Assembly: GCF_012427845.1 (NCBI RefSeq)
Contig: NZ_CP038498.1
Coordinates: 992,001 to 1,056,000 of the forward strand
Reading direction: 5' to 3'
DNA: 64,000 bases
Source: Pectobacterium punjabense
GTDB taxonomy: Bacteria; Pseudomonadota; Gammaproteobacteria; Enterobacterales; Enterobacteriaceae
The stretch's first letter is position 1, and each line of letters starts with the position of its first letter. Shown piece after piece: positions 8,105-17,388 of this stretch. Both the position numbers and the translations under genes were made by a program. A model generated the notes under the pieces. That model was not told where the DNA came from and did no database searches. It saw only the letters and a list, made by a program, of their open reading frames with translations.

Positions 8105-10309
8105 ATGTCTTTTGGAGTTACTCGCGCCGGAAAAATGCGCGTTTGTGATTCTTCGTTGGCCGGAGTAAAACCATTCGGAGTCTCTCTTCTCGCCCTATTG
8201 ATTTCCGCTTCTTTCCTGCCTGCTCAGGCCGCTACCGAAGAAAAACCAACTTCCGGTGATACGCTTGTCGTCAGCGCGAATGCTAACGCTAACGCAGAAG
8301 TTAGCGACCCGCAGGATTACAGCGTGAAAGTCACTAACGCTGGAACTAAGATGACGTTGACGCCGCGTGATATTCCGCAGTCGGTGAGTGTCATCAGTAA
8401 GCAGCGTATCGAAGATCAGAACTTGCAAACGATTGGTGAGGTGATGGCAAACACGACGGGAGTCTTTGCCAACAATATCGATTCCGACCGCTCTAGTTAC
8501 TATTCTCGTGGTTTTCTGATCAATAATTACTTATTCGACGGTATTCCAACCGTAGTGGATGATATCTGGGATTTTGGTGACTCAGGTTCCGATACGGCAA
8601 TCTATGACCGTATTGAAGTGGTGCGTGGCGCGACAGGGCTGATGACGGGAACGGGTAATCCTTCTGCTGCCGTAAATATGGTGCGTAAGCATGCGGACAG
8701 CCGTGAATTCAAAGGTTCTGTGTCTGGCAGTTACGGTTCATGGAATAACCAGCGGATGGTGACCGATTTGTCTGCGCCGCTGACGGAATCCGGCAACGTG
8801 CGCGGGCGAGTAGTCGCGGGCTATCAGGATAATGACACTCGGCTCGATCGTTATCATAAACGAAAAAAATTCCTCTACGGTGTGGTCGATGCCGATGTGA
8901 CTGACTCGACGACGATCTCCCTAGGTTATGATTATCAGGAAAGTAATACAGACAGCCCAACCTGGGGCGGGCTGCCGACGTGGTTTACTGACGGTAGCTC
9001 TACACATTTTGGTCGTAGCTTTAATACCGCGCCAAACTGGAGCTACTCCGATAAAACGTCGAGAAAAGTGTTTGCCGATCTGACTCAGCGTTTTGATAAC
9101 GGCTGGCAACTGCGTATGAACGGAACGCATGCCGAAACCAACTTCGATTCCAAGCTGATGTATGCCAATGGTTTCCCGGATAAAGATACCGGAATACTTG
9201 TTGATCCGTTTGGGGCTAATGTGGGTGCTTACGGTGGATGGAATAAAGGAACACGTAAGGTCGATTCTATCGATACCTACGCCTCTGGCCCGTTCGAGCT
9301 ACTGGGACGCCAGCATGAGCTGGTGGTAGGCGGTAGCTACAGCCGACAACGTAACCAGTTCTATAATTCCCAATCGACGATCGATCCGGCAGATATGGGC
9401 AATTACTACAACTGGAATGGCAATATTGCCGATCCAGCATGGGGAGCCTGGGTGGATTATGAGCATTCTACGTTACGCCAAAAATCACTCTATACCTCAG
9501 CGCGTTTCTCTCTGGCCGATCCGCTGCACTTAATCGCTGGTGCGCGTTATACCGACTGGAGCATCATCGGTTCGACGGGGGATACCAGTAAGAGTCGGGT
9601 GACGCCTTATGTCGGTCTGGTTTATGACATTAACGATACCTGGTCGACGTATGCCAGCTACACCGATATCTTCCAGCCGCAAACAAAGAAAGAAGGGCCT
9701 AACACGTATCTGGCTCCTGTAACGGGTAAAAACTATGAAGCAGGTCTGAAAGGAGATTGGTACAACAGCCGTCTAACTGCTTCAGTTGCCGTGTTCCGTA
9801 TTGAACAGGATAACTTGGCTGAGGCACTGCCCCCTTCTGGCGCACCTGAAACCTATTACCGGTCTGTTGATGGTATGGTGAGCAAAGGCATCGAGTTTGA
9901 AGTCAATGGTGCGGTGACAGATAACTTGCAAATGACGTTTGGTGGCTCTCGCTTCGTTGCCGACGATAAAGATGGTAAGTCGATCAACTCATATCTACCG
10001 CGTACGTCACTTAAGCTGTTTACCCGCTATCAGTTGCCAATGCTGCCGGACTTAACCGTCGGCGGCGGCGTGAACTGGCAAAATGGTATCTGGCAAGAAG
10101 GCTCTGGTCCGCAACGTACCACGTTGCGTGTCGAGCAGGGCAGCTACGCGCTGGTTAATCTGTTTAGCCGTTATCAGGTAACGAAACAGCTGGCGGTGCA
10201 GGCGAATATCAACAACCTGTTTGATAAAGAGTACAGCGATTTCCTTGCACCTTATGCCGTGTATGGTGCGCCTCGTAGCGTCTCGATGACCGTTAACTAT
10301 GCGTTCTAG
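8105..10309 (+). CDS. fhuE: TonB-dependent ferric siderophore receptor, FhuE type
   Basis: 734 residues with a signal peptide (cleavage near AQA-A), a TonB-box-like GDTLVVSA (about residues 51-58), a plug domain (about 75-200) containing RDIPQSVSVISKQRIEDQNL and VVRGATGLMTGTGNPSAAVN, and a 22-strand beta-barrel that ends in VNYAF. The outer-membrane aromatic terminus is intact. Many blocks are near-identical to E. coli FhuE, including SPTWGGLP, FGRQHELV-like and ADPLHLI, so the likely ligands are hydroxamates such as coprogen or rhodotorulic acid. It is a single-gene unit with a candidate Fur box upstream and a terminator downstream. GAGG precedes the ATG. Confidence 0.88.
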   Translation: MSFGVTRAGKMRVCDSSLAGVKPFGVSLLALLISASFLPAQAATEEKPTSGDTLVVSANANANAEVSDPQDYSVKVTNAGTKMTLTPRDIPQSVSVISKQRIEDQNLQTIGEVMANTTGVFANNIDSDRSSYYSRGFLINNYLFDGIPTVVDDIWDFGDSGSDTAIYDRIEVVRGATGLMTGTGNPSAAVNMVRKHADSREFKGSVSGSYGSWNNQRMVTDLSAPLTESGNVRGRVVAGYQDNDTRLDRYHKRKKFLYGVVDADVTDSTTISLGYDYQESNTDSPTWGGLPTWFTDGSSTHFGRSFNTAPNWSYSDKTSRKVFADLTQRFDNGWQLRMNGTHAETNFDSKLMYANGFPDKDTGILVDPFGANVGAYGGWNKGTRKVDSIDTYASGPFELLGRQHELVVGGSYSRQRNQFYNSQSTIDPADMGNYYNWNGNIADPAWGAWVDYEHSTLRQKSLYTSARFSLADPLHLIAGARYTDWSIIGSTGDTSKSRVTPYVGLVYDINDTWSTYASYTDIFQPQTKKEGPNTYLAPVTGKNYEAGLKGDWYNSRLTASVAVFRIEQDNLAEALPPSGAPETYYRSVDGMVSKGIEFEVNGAVTDNLQMTFGGSRFVADDKDGKSINSYLPRTSLKLFTRYQLPMLPDLTVGGGVNWQNGIWQEGSGPQRTTLRVEQGSYALVNLFSRYQVTKQLAVQANINNLFDKEYSDFLAPYAVYGAPRSVSMTVNYAF

Positions 10310-10377
10310 TCCGCTGCTCTAAATCGATGCAAGTGACTTGCCCGATGGTTCGGTGACCTGCTATCGCGAATAATCGT

Positions 10378-10413
10378 AGCGCCCGTTGTCTCAATGACTC
10401 GGGCGCTTTTTCT
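10378..10413 (+). terminator. Terminator of fhuE
   Basis: AGCGCCCG and CGGGCGCT pair perfectly over eight bases around a 14-base loop and are followed by TTTTTCTTTT. This is a standard intrinsic terminator 69 bp after the fhuE stop codon. Confidence 0.85.
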
Positions 10414-10579
10414 TTTACCGCGATGTTGAAATGTTTCCCTTCATCACCTGAAGCATTGGTTACATGAATGGATAGTGGAATAGGGGGTTAACATTGATTC
10501 GGGGATCGGAGACAATTGCGTATTATATTCAGGCGGGGAAGCGTTTTTCCTTTTGGAACATTTTTACAGGGATTAAAAA

Positions 10580-11074
10580 ATGAAGTGCTTGAACTGCGAG
10601 AACGATGCGCAAAAAGAGTCGGGCTTGTGTACAGCGTGTGAAGGAAAAGAGCAGCAGAAGATTAACGGTATTCTCTACCTTCCGGCGCTGGGAATTATTC
10701 TTTCTGTCATTATGGCGCCGTTCTCACTGTATGAACTGGTCAGTGTCGTGCTGGCGCATTTCAAAAAAACTGGATTTGTTAGTTATTACAGTCTGTTCGC
10801 TATATTTTGCGTAATTGCTTTATTCGGCATGTCGATTTTTACTGCGCTAACATTTTTTCGCCGCAAGCGGCGGACGAAGGTGGTAATGGTCGCTTACTAT
10901 GTCATTAATGCCGTTTGCGTATGTTGCTTAACGTTATTGCCTTCACTGCTGTTTGGTGTCGCGCTGGACGATAATGCATTGAGTATGCTTTCTGGCGTTG
11001 TTGTCGGCATTATCGTCTGGATTCCGTATTTCCTGTTCTCGAAAAGAGTTCCGCAGGTTTTTAGCCGCGAGTAA
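10580..11074 (+). CDS. DUF2569-like membrane protein with N-terminal zinc ribbon
   Basis: 164 residues. The first 22 carry two CxxC pairs (MKCLNCEN and LCTACEG), a likely zinc ribbon facing the cytoplasm. Four hydrophobic helices follow (about residues 31-52, 67-88, 100-122, 130-152), the architecture of the DUF2569/YdgK-type inner-membrane family. The start has a GGG-containing site eight bases upstream. It is convergent with the fimbrial cluster, whose last gene ends ten bases away. Function is unknown. Confidence 0.65.
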   Translation: MKCLNCENDAQKESGLCTACEGKEQQKINGILYLPALGIILSVIMAPFSLYELVSVVLAHFKKTGFVSYYSLFAIFCVIALFGMSIFTALTFFRRKRRTKVVMVAYYVINAVCVCCLTLLPSLLFGVALDDNALSMLSGVVVGIIVWIPYFLFSKRVPQVFSRE

Positions 11075-11083
11075 ATAGGTTCG

Positions 11084-11653
11084 TTATAAATAGCTCAACG
11101 TGAAGTTTGCCGTTGCCACAAAATCACCGGACTTAATCAGGTCGTCGCGTATCTTTTCGATACGGGCTGAAAAGGGAATGGCGTTGTCCCCACTTTGCAG
11201 CACAATGCTATCTGTGCTGCTGTTGATGCCGACCAGTTGATTGGCATGATAAATGCCAATCGCGATACCTTTGGCACCGGATGGCGTATCCAGCGCCAGA
11301 CGCTTGGGCAGTAGCGGCTCTTCTTTCCCTGAAAAGCGGACGGTAACGTTTTGGTAAGTATCCAGATTGCAGTCCGTGAGGTTAATCGTGAAATCATGCC
11401 AACTGCCGTAGCTATTGATTTTTAGATAGCGCTCAGAGATTTCGCTCATGTTCACCACAATCGCTTTGCTTTCCGTACTGACATTACAGGCTGCGTTGAC
11501 GACGGAGACGCGGAACGTCACTTCACGATCGCTCAAAAGAGGGGGCTGTTGTGCAAGAGGTGAACTTGATTGTAGTGTCATCATACCGGCCGCTACGGTG
11601 AGCAGGACGCGGCGAAACGTGATGCTTAGTACTGTATTGTCATTTTTTATCAT
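11084..11653 (-). CDS. Minor fimbrial subunit
   Basis: 189 residues with a signal peptide and a type 1 fimbrial fold: two cysteines (in NAACNV and LTDCNL) that would form the conserved disulfide, and the pilin C-terminal pattern ATANFTLSYL whose penultimate Tyr marks the beta-zipper end. It is the last gene of the chaperone-usher cluster, 27 bp after the adhesin-like gene. Its size suggests a minor, adaptor or terminator pilin. Confidence 0.75.
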   Translation of the reverse strand: MIKNDNTVLSITFRRVLLTVAAGMMTLQSSSPLAQQPPLLSDREVTFRVSVVNAACNVSTESKAIVVNMSEISERYLKINSYGSWHDFTINLTDCNLDTYQNVTVRFSGKEEPLLPKRLALDTPSGAKGIAIGIYHANQLVGINSSTDSIVLQSGDNAIPFSARIEKIRDDLIKSGDFVATANFTLSYL

Positions 11654-11680
11654 CGTTGCTATCTCATGCAGGCGCGCGGA

Positions 11681-12715
11681 TTAGTGATAATTAAATCGCA
11701 GAATAATATTTTTTTCGGTATCGCCGACGGTTGCGGGGCCTGCGGCATAGAGTTGGGCTTTATAGCGTCGCTCAACTACGCCACTTGCTGCCGTCAATCC
11801 TTCAACCAGACTAATGAACTGATTAAACGTCACGTTATTACCGCTGCGCATATCTTCGATTTTCAGCGTGGCGCCGTTCCCCATATTCATGCCGTCTATC
11901 CCGACGAGTGAATTCCCCCGTGAAGTGGCATCAAAATTGATGTCCAGATCGAATCCCTTACCGCAGTCTTCGCCACCGTCGGTGGACACATCAATGTTAA
12001 ATTCTGACTGTGCTAGTGGACCGGCCTCCGTTCCTGACCACGCCCTGACCGTACCAAAATCGACATAGCTATCGGGCGAAACGTTGATCGTCGCGGCGCA
12101 CTGCATAATGTCGATGCCGTGTAGCCCTGACAGGCTCAAGCCATAGTTACTGTCGGGTTTATTATTGATGCCCCCTTCACCATCAATCTGGAAGACTCTC
12201 AGGGAGTCCGCGCCTGCTGTGGTGTCGGTAATGTTCCCCGTTTTTTCGAGATAGAGCTGTACCGTGACATTTAGCATGGTTGGTGAGGCCGGTGGGCTTG
12301 AGCCGCTGGGGCCTGCGATGACCCACTGTCCTGTGGGCACGCGGGAAGAGGTGGAGCCGCCATTTGTGATCACGCCGAGATCTTGCCCATTATAGATGAT
12401 ACCGATTCCGATGCCCTGTCCGATGATCTTTCCTTCGGGATTGGGATAGAAATAGGACATCTCACCCTGCGGACGGACGGAATAATATGCCCAGCAGGCC
12501 AAACTGCGGGTATAGCTTTTCGACGTCCAGAGACGGCTGCCGATCGGTAATGTCGCCGGGATCTTGAGCGTACCGATATCTTCATAGTCGGCTACCGGCC
12601 CCGTCACGGTGCCCAATCGACATTCCAGCGCACTGGCATTAAACGCCGTTAAGCTGAGACAAAGTGCTGCACAGAAGACAACATAGCGATTTTTACGAAT
12701 GGCTAACCAATGCAT
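11681..12715 (-). CDS. Two-domain fimbrial tip protein (putative adhesin)
   Basis: 344 residues, about twice the size of a pilin. A signal peptide ends near NASA-LEC. The N-terminal half (about 30-195) is a lectin-like domain unlike the pilins; the C-terminal half (about 200-344) has the pilin features AATINVSPDSYVDFGTV and a terminal ILRFNYH. This arrangement matches tip adhesins such as MrkD or FimH, which bind host surfaces through the N-terminal domain. It lies between the chaperone and the minor subunit gene. The receptor cannot be predicted. Confidence 0.72.
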   Translation of the reverse strand: MHWLAIRKNRYVVFCAALCLSLTAFNASALECRLGTVTGPVADYEDIGTLKIPATLPIGSRLWTSKSYTRSLACWAYYSVRPQGEMSYFYPNPEGKIIGQGIGIGIIYNGQDLGVITNGGSTSSRVPTGQWVIAGPSGSSPPASPTMLNVTVQLYLEKTGNITDTTAGADSLRVFQIDGEGGINNKPDSNYGLSLSGLHGIDIMQCAATINVSPDSYVDFGTVRAWSGTEAGPLAQSEFNIDVSTDGGEDCGKGFDLDINFDATSRGNSLVGIDGMNMGNGATLKIEDMRSGNNVTFNQFISLVEGLTAASGVVERRYKAQLYAAGPATVGDTEKNIILRFNYH

Positions 12716-12733
12716 GGTGGATATCCCTGTAGC

Positions 12734-13483
12734 TTATTCATCGGTAATGGGCTGGCACTGGTTTTGTGCGCAAGTAAAAGGCAATGCAACATGGCCGCCG
12801 TAGTCGTTGACGTAGTACAGATAGAAGCGATTGATCGCGCCGTCATTGATTTCAACAGGCAGCGTTGAGCGCGGTGCCACCATAAAGGCGTTGCCTTTTA
12901 ACAGATTGGCAGGGTTGGCATTGGCTACTTTGGGTTGCTTCAGGATGCTGCTTACGGTGATGTAGTACGGGGTCGGGTTTTCCACCTGAAAAACGTTGCC
13001 CGTTTTTTTAATCAGCAGTTTTTTCTGCCATATCTCATCTTTTGCGGGTTTCACACCGCGTGGGCGGAAGAACACCTTGATTTCAGACTGAATGGCGATC
13101 TGCAATACGTTAGCCTTTTCCGTTTTGGGCGGAATTTCCCGTACATTAAGATAAAACAACGATTCGCGATCGGTTGGCAATTGTGTGATTTGTTCCGTCT
13201 TAACCAGACGGATCAGGCTATATCCTTTTGCTTCGATGCGCTGCAATGGCGGTAACACCATCAGCGGACTTGTTACTTTATTGCGTCGCTCGTCCGTCAG
13301 CCAGGACTGTGCCAGAAACGGATTTTCCGCGTTTTGGTTCATCAGCATCACCGTTGCTGACTGTTCATCATCGTTAAAAATAACGCGGGTGCGATCGAGG
13401 CTCAGCGCACTATAGGCTGAGGGTATCAAAAGCAGGCAGCCGATAAAGATTCCTGCTGTTCGCCGATAAGATGGGTATTTCAT
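12734..13483 (-). CDS. Periplasmic fimbrial chaperone (PapD family)
   Basis: 249 residues: a signal peptide (cleavage near AYS-A) and two immunoglobulin-like domains. The family signature around ESLFYLNVREIPPK is present, as is the conserved RTRVIFNDDEQSATVMLMN at the start of domain 1. The chaperone supplies the missing beta-strand to each pilin by donor-strand complementation and delivers it to the usher. The gene sits 33 bp downstream of the usher, the usual order. Confidence 0.85.
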   Translation of the reverse strand: MKYPSYRRTAGIFIGCLLLIPSAYSALSLDRTRVIFNDDEQSATVMLMNQNAENPFLAQSWLTDERRNKVTSPLMVLPPLQRIEAKGYSLIRLVKTEQITQLPTDRESLFYLNVREIPPKTEKANVLQIAIQSEIKVFFRPRGVKPAKDEIWQKKLLIKKTGNVFQVENPTPYYITVSSILKQPKVANANPANLLKGNAFMVAPRSTLPVEINDGAINRFYLYYVNDYGGHVALPFTCAQNQCQPITDE

Positions 13484-13516
13484 ACGTACTCTCCGGGATT
13501 TTCTATTTCTTGCCGC

Positions 13517-16015
13517 TTATTTGCAGGGCAGCAGCAATGTATCAAGGTGGTTTAAGGTAGCGGGTAGGGTGATGGAGCACTGCGACTCCCCCTCCCAGAT
13601 AACGGACAGCGTTTCGTCAGGCGACACGCCCGTGATATAGGCCTGTCCACTGTTGGTGATCATGGCTATATCGCGGCCTTTCTTGTTTTTTATCTGAGCC
13701 GCGAAGGGGGGATATTTGCCATCAGCCAGCATGATGTGTCCCATGATTTTTGCCCCGCTGACCACATCAAATTTGCGGTAGCCAATTGCACCTTCAGTCA
13801 GGGTTCCTTGAACCACGGTCGTCATCGCTTCGATGTTTTGCGGTAATTTCTGCATATCGATGCGGGTCGAGACATCGTAGTAGCTACTGCTGCCAGCAAT
13901 TACAGCCAGGCCATAGCGGTTAGTCTCGACTTGGCTGCCGGCGAATGCGACGCCTGCCTGATCCGTATCGACCATAATGCGAGTACCACCTTGGTTGCCT
14001 TTCGGATGTGCTGCAACGCCGTGGCGGGTTGCGGTGATACCGCCGCGTAGCGAACCGTTCAGATAGGTATAACGATCCTGCTGCCAGGCGACACCCACGG
14101 AGGCATCGGTCATTGGTGCCAGACGGGTATAGTTGCCGCTCAGGTACGTGTTCTCCCTGCTGTCATGCCGGGTGCTTAGGTTCCAGGTTCGGCTCGGATC
14201 GGCGTTATTGGAATAAGTCAGCGTCTGATTACTGCTGTTGTTATAGTGGCCCACGCTGTAGCTCAGACGATCCTTTTCCCTGAGGGGAATGGAAAAGCTG
14301 AGGTACAGACTGTCATCAGTACGTTGGTTGAATTCGGTACGATAGGCCGATAAATTCGCAGAAATACCTTTAATCTCGCCGATATCAAAATATTTGTTCA
14401 GTGAAATCCCATAGCGATCCTGCTCGGCTTCATTCCAGTAGGTTTGGCGCGTATAGGTAACGTAAGTTGATAGTCCGCTCAGCAGTGAGGCTGTCTCTTG
14501 TGTCGCGAAGTTTTTTGAGACCGTAATGGTGTAGCGTTCTTTTTCATTGCGATAACGGCTATCAAGATTCAGGGCGTAGAGATACTGCGCCATGCTCATG
14601 TAGGTTTTTTCTGAGAAGCGGTAGCCCGCAAAGCTGACTTGGCTATCGATCGAATTGAAATATTTAGACCAGTTAAGTGAAAAAGCATGCCCCATTTGCG
14701 ACGTGGATGGCGCCGGTAGTGTTGCGCGTGACTGGGTGACGTCAGCGGACAGCGCGCCAAAGAGATAAAGATTTTTCCCAATGCCCGCCGACCAAGACTG
14801 ATAGCTATCGGACAAAATCGTGCCGCCGTACACCGACCAGGCATTGGATAATCCCCATGAGGCTTCCGCGGCAGAAAAGGCAGGCCCTTGCAGGCGGTGA
14901 TTGGTATTCGACGGTTTACCCGCGGCGAGTTTGTACTGGACGTGGCCTGGTCGTGTCAGGTAAGGCAGATTGGCCGACTCGGTCTGGAACGTGGTTACCG
15001 TGCCATCTTCTTCTGTTACGCGAACATCCAGCGTACCGCTGACGCCATTTTTCATATCTTGAATCGCAAAAGGACCCGCAGGCACGGTCGTTTCATAGAT
15101 CAGCCTGCCATTTTGCATCACGGTCACCGTCGCATTTGATTTGGCGACGCCGCGAATTTCTGGCGCATAACCACGCAGAGAAGGGGGAAGCATAGTGTCG
15201 TTATTGGCTAATGACACACCGGTAAAGCGGTAGCTATCAAATAAATTACTGCTGAAATACATTTCACCCAGTTTGAGATCGGCTGACAGGGTGGGAAGCG
15301 GGCGGTAGGCGTAAAACTGATCCCACGAAAAGCTATCGCGATTCGAATGGCGTGATTTTTGCAGAAAATAGCGATAATCGGCACGGTAGCGCCAGGCTCC
15401 CAGATTGAATCCGGTTGTGCCGTAACTACTGAGATAGTGCGATGTGCCTCTGCCGTTAGTATCACGACGCATGTTCCCAACGAGGTTATAGTCCAGCAGC
15501 GCACCGCCGATCCCGTGGTTCCATTGTTCTGGTGGAACCCAGTTGCGATCGCTGTACATCAACCACGCTTGGGGGATGGTAATATTCAGCGTTCCCATGC
15601 CTATTTGATTAGAGACTTTGACGCCGGCAATGGGGGTTAGATCGACGCATGTTCCGTTATTCCAGGATTCGATTTTATCGCGTGCTTCTTTTTTGAGTGC
15701 CAGTTTATCGACAAGTTCAGGTGGAAGGCAGGCTGTAGGCCGGGCGCTCTTATTGCCTTCTGGTAGATAGTTTATTATCTGCTGCTGTATTTCACGTGAG
15801 TTTACTTTTAGGGATAAAAGGTAGGCACCTGGTGTGACATATTCGGGATCGGAAAAATGGCTAAGATCAATGTCATTGCGATCGTCGACATCAAGTACAT
15901 TGACGTTAAATTCCGTTGCACTGATCGATGTCGTGCCCAAAGAAAAAATAAAAATACTATAGCGGGCTAACATGGTTTTTATTTTTTCTTTGAACGTAAT
16001 ATTTTTCATTGCCAT
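13517..16015 (-). CDS. Outer-membrane fimbrial usher (FimD/PapC family)
   Basis: 832 residues, the usual usher length. It has a signal peptide and an N-terminal periplasmic domain (FNVNVLDVDDRNDIDLSHFS). A 24-strand barrel with plug follows, including PPSLRGYAPEIRGVAKSNATV and VTVMQNGRLIYETTVPAGPF, then two C-terminal domains ending in a cysteine pair (SQCSI and LLPCK). It forms the secretion pore that polymerises the fimbria. A 142-bp gap with a strong palindrome separates it from the major subunit gene upstream. Confidence 0.9.
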   Translation of the reverse strand: MAMKNITFKEKIKTMLARYSIFIFSLGTTSISATEFNVNVLDVDDRNDIDLSHFSDPEYVTPGAYLLSLKVNSREIQQQIINYLPEGNKSARPTACLPPELVDKLALKKEARDKIESWNNGTCVDLTPIAGVKVSNQIGMGTLNITIPQAWLMYSDRNWVPPEQWNHGIGGALLDYNLVGNMRRDTNGRGTSHYLSSYGTTGFNLGAWRYRADYRYFLQKSRHSNRDSFSWDQFYAYRPLPTLSADLKLGEMYFSSNLFDSYRFTGVSLANNDTMLPPSLRGYAPEIRGVAKSNATVTVMQNGRLIYETTVPAGPFAIQDMKNGVSGTLDVRVTEEDGTVTTFQTESANLPYLTRPGHVQYKLAAGKPSNTNHRLQGPAFSAAEASWGLSNAWSVYGGTILSDSYQSWSAGIGKNLYLFGALSADVTQSRATLPAPSTSQMGHAFSLNWSKYFNSIDSQVSFAGYRFSEKTYMSMAQYLYALNLDSRYRNEKERYTITVSKNFATQETASLLSGLSTYVTYTRQTYWNEAEQDRYGISLNKYFDIGEIKGISANLSAYRTEFNQRTDDSLYLSFSIPLREKDRLSYSVGHYNNSSNQTLTYSNNADPSRTWNLSTRHDSRENTYLSGNYTRLAPMTDASVGVAWQQDRYTYLNGSLRGGITATRHGVAAHPKGNQGGTRIMVDTDQAGVAFAGSQVETNRYGLAVIAGSSSYYDVSTRIDMQKLPQNIEAMTTVVQGTLTEGAIGYRKFDVVSGAKIMGHIMLADGKYPPFAAQIKNKKGRDIAMITNSGQAYITGVSPDETLSVIWEGESQCSITLPATLNHLDTLLLPCK

Positions 16016-16091
16016 AGGGAATATATGCTTAAGCAGATGCCGCGTTGTAGGTATCCACGCACGTCAATAACGTGTGGAATAAAGAGGGTAT

Positions 16092-16110
16092 AGGGGAGGA
16101 ATCCTCCCCT
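16092..16110. repeat. Palindrome between major pilin and usher genes
   Basis: AGGGGAGGA and TCCTCCCCT form nine-base-pair arms around one base. TTTTT follows only on the plus strand, so on the fimbrial (minus) transcript it is a hairpin without a U tract. Such a structure could stabilise the pilin mRNA or reduce readthrough into the usher, giving more major subunit than assembly proteins. That role is inference. Confidence 0.55.
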
Positions 16111-16157
16111 TTTTATTGGGTATACCCGTTCAAACCTGCTGTTGGCATAGCTGCCTT

Positions 16158-16706
16158 TTATTGATAAGAAACAACAAAATTAGCTGTGCTAGAGAAGCTA
16201 CCCGTTGTGACTACTGGGGCTTGGCCTGCCTCTGGTGTTGGCAGTTTTTCGACATAAGAGGTGAAGGAGAAAATATTGTCCCCATTTGATAACGGCGTGG
16301 CCGCTACGGCCAGCGTCGTTCCGTCGAATTTAATTTTTTCGCCGACTCGTTCTACGGCAATACCTGCACCGCTGGCACTGCCATTTAACGCTAACAGCTC
16401 ATTATTGGTGCCAGATGCAACACCGCCAGAGAAAACAATTTTGGCGCTGGTTGCTGTGTCCAAACTGCAATCTTTTAATGTGATATCAAAAGGCTTAATT
16501 TCTGAGGTACCGCCGTTTTCCAATACAGTTTTACTGATTTCACCAAAATCGATAGTTTGGTGCAGATCTTCGGGAGACACCGAGCAAGGCGTATCAATAA
16601 TTTTTCCTTTAAACGTCACCGATCCATTGTGTGAATCTGCTGCCTGTGCACCGACAGAAAATATCACGGAGATGAGTGATGCCAGGGTGAATTTTGATAA
16701 TTTCAT
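16158..16706 (-). CDS. Major fimbrial subunit (type 1 pilin)
   Basis: 182 residues, first gene of the cluster. The signal peptide MKLSKFTLASLISVIFSVGA ends near AQA-A. The mature pilin has the canonical start GSVTFKGKIIDTPCSV, a second cysteine in LKDCSL, and the C-terminal STANFVVSYQ. These are the donor-strand and disulfide features of FimA-like subunits. It is read away from the membrane regulator at 17389, with about 680 bp of AT-rich promoter DNA between. Confidence 0.85.
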   Translation of the reverse strand: MKLSKFTLASLISVIFSVGAQAADSHNGSVTFKGKIIDTPCSVSPEDLHQTIDFGEISKTVLENGGTSEIKPFDITLKDCSLDTATSAKIVFSGGVASGTNNELLALNGSASGAGIAVERVGEKIKFDGTTLAVAATPLSNGDNIFSFTSYVEKLPTPEAGQAPVVTTGSFSSTANFVVSYQ

Positions 16707-17388
16707 ATGATGCTCTCTCTGTTGGTTACTCTATTAAAAGCGTGAACGCGAATCATGAGTACTCGCCACATTCCTACATGGTGAGTTGTGCCTTTGCTTT
16801 TGTGGTTGCTTAACGATTTGCAGCCTTACTCACATGGTGAATATATTTGCTGACTTGCCCAGTCGGCTGCCCTGGATCTGGTGAAATAGTAGTGTTAGGT
16901 AGTTTTATGGTCAAATATATTAATTTAATTACATTTATTTAGATTAAATGTTTTAAATTTATGTTTATTTAGGTTTTTATTCTGGTTGCTGCGTGTGGTG
17001 GACAATGTCGAATGGTGTGATGTAAATATCATTTTCTAGATAAGTTATTTTAATTCAGTGTGTTATTTGTCATTCCTCTTCTTGTGGCGCTGATAAGGCT
17101 GGATATCTTTTTATTTATAAAAATAATGAAATGTCTTTTTATTTATACAATGATTAAATGAAAATTAAATAATCTTTGACAATATATAGGTAAATTTTTA
17201 TCCTTGCCAAGGATAGCCTTGATAAGGCTATGTATATAATTGATTTTATCTTTTGTTGATAACGTTTTTTTGTTTGGTTTTTGTGGTTTTTCAGACTATT
17301 CCGTAGGTTTTATGCCCATAAAAAAGCGTATCTATAATCTTACTGTAACGAATGAATAGTGCCTCTAATCTTGATGGAAAAAGGTCGA
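16707..17388. promoter_or_regulatory. AT-rich divergent control region of the fimbrial cluster
   Basis: No gene is visible in this stretch. It contains two touching palindromes: TCCTTGCCAAGGA at 17201-17213 and ATAGCCTT-GAT-AAGGCTAT at 17213-17231. The related string GATAAGGCT also occurs at 17091. High A+T content and clustered symmetrical sites suggest H-NS-type silencing and binding by a local regulator, but this is inference. I saw no invertible-promoter repeats of the fimS kind. Confidence 0.45.

Noticed and set aside
16261..16710. 149-codon open frame antisense to the major pilin
   Set aside because: The minus-strand pilin has a signal peptide, disulfide cysteines and pilin ends; the reverse frame has none of these.
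16707..17388. Invertible (fimS-like) promoter element
   Set aside because: No long inverted repeats flank the region and no recombinase gene is nearby; the palindromes are short and adjacent.
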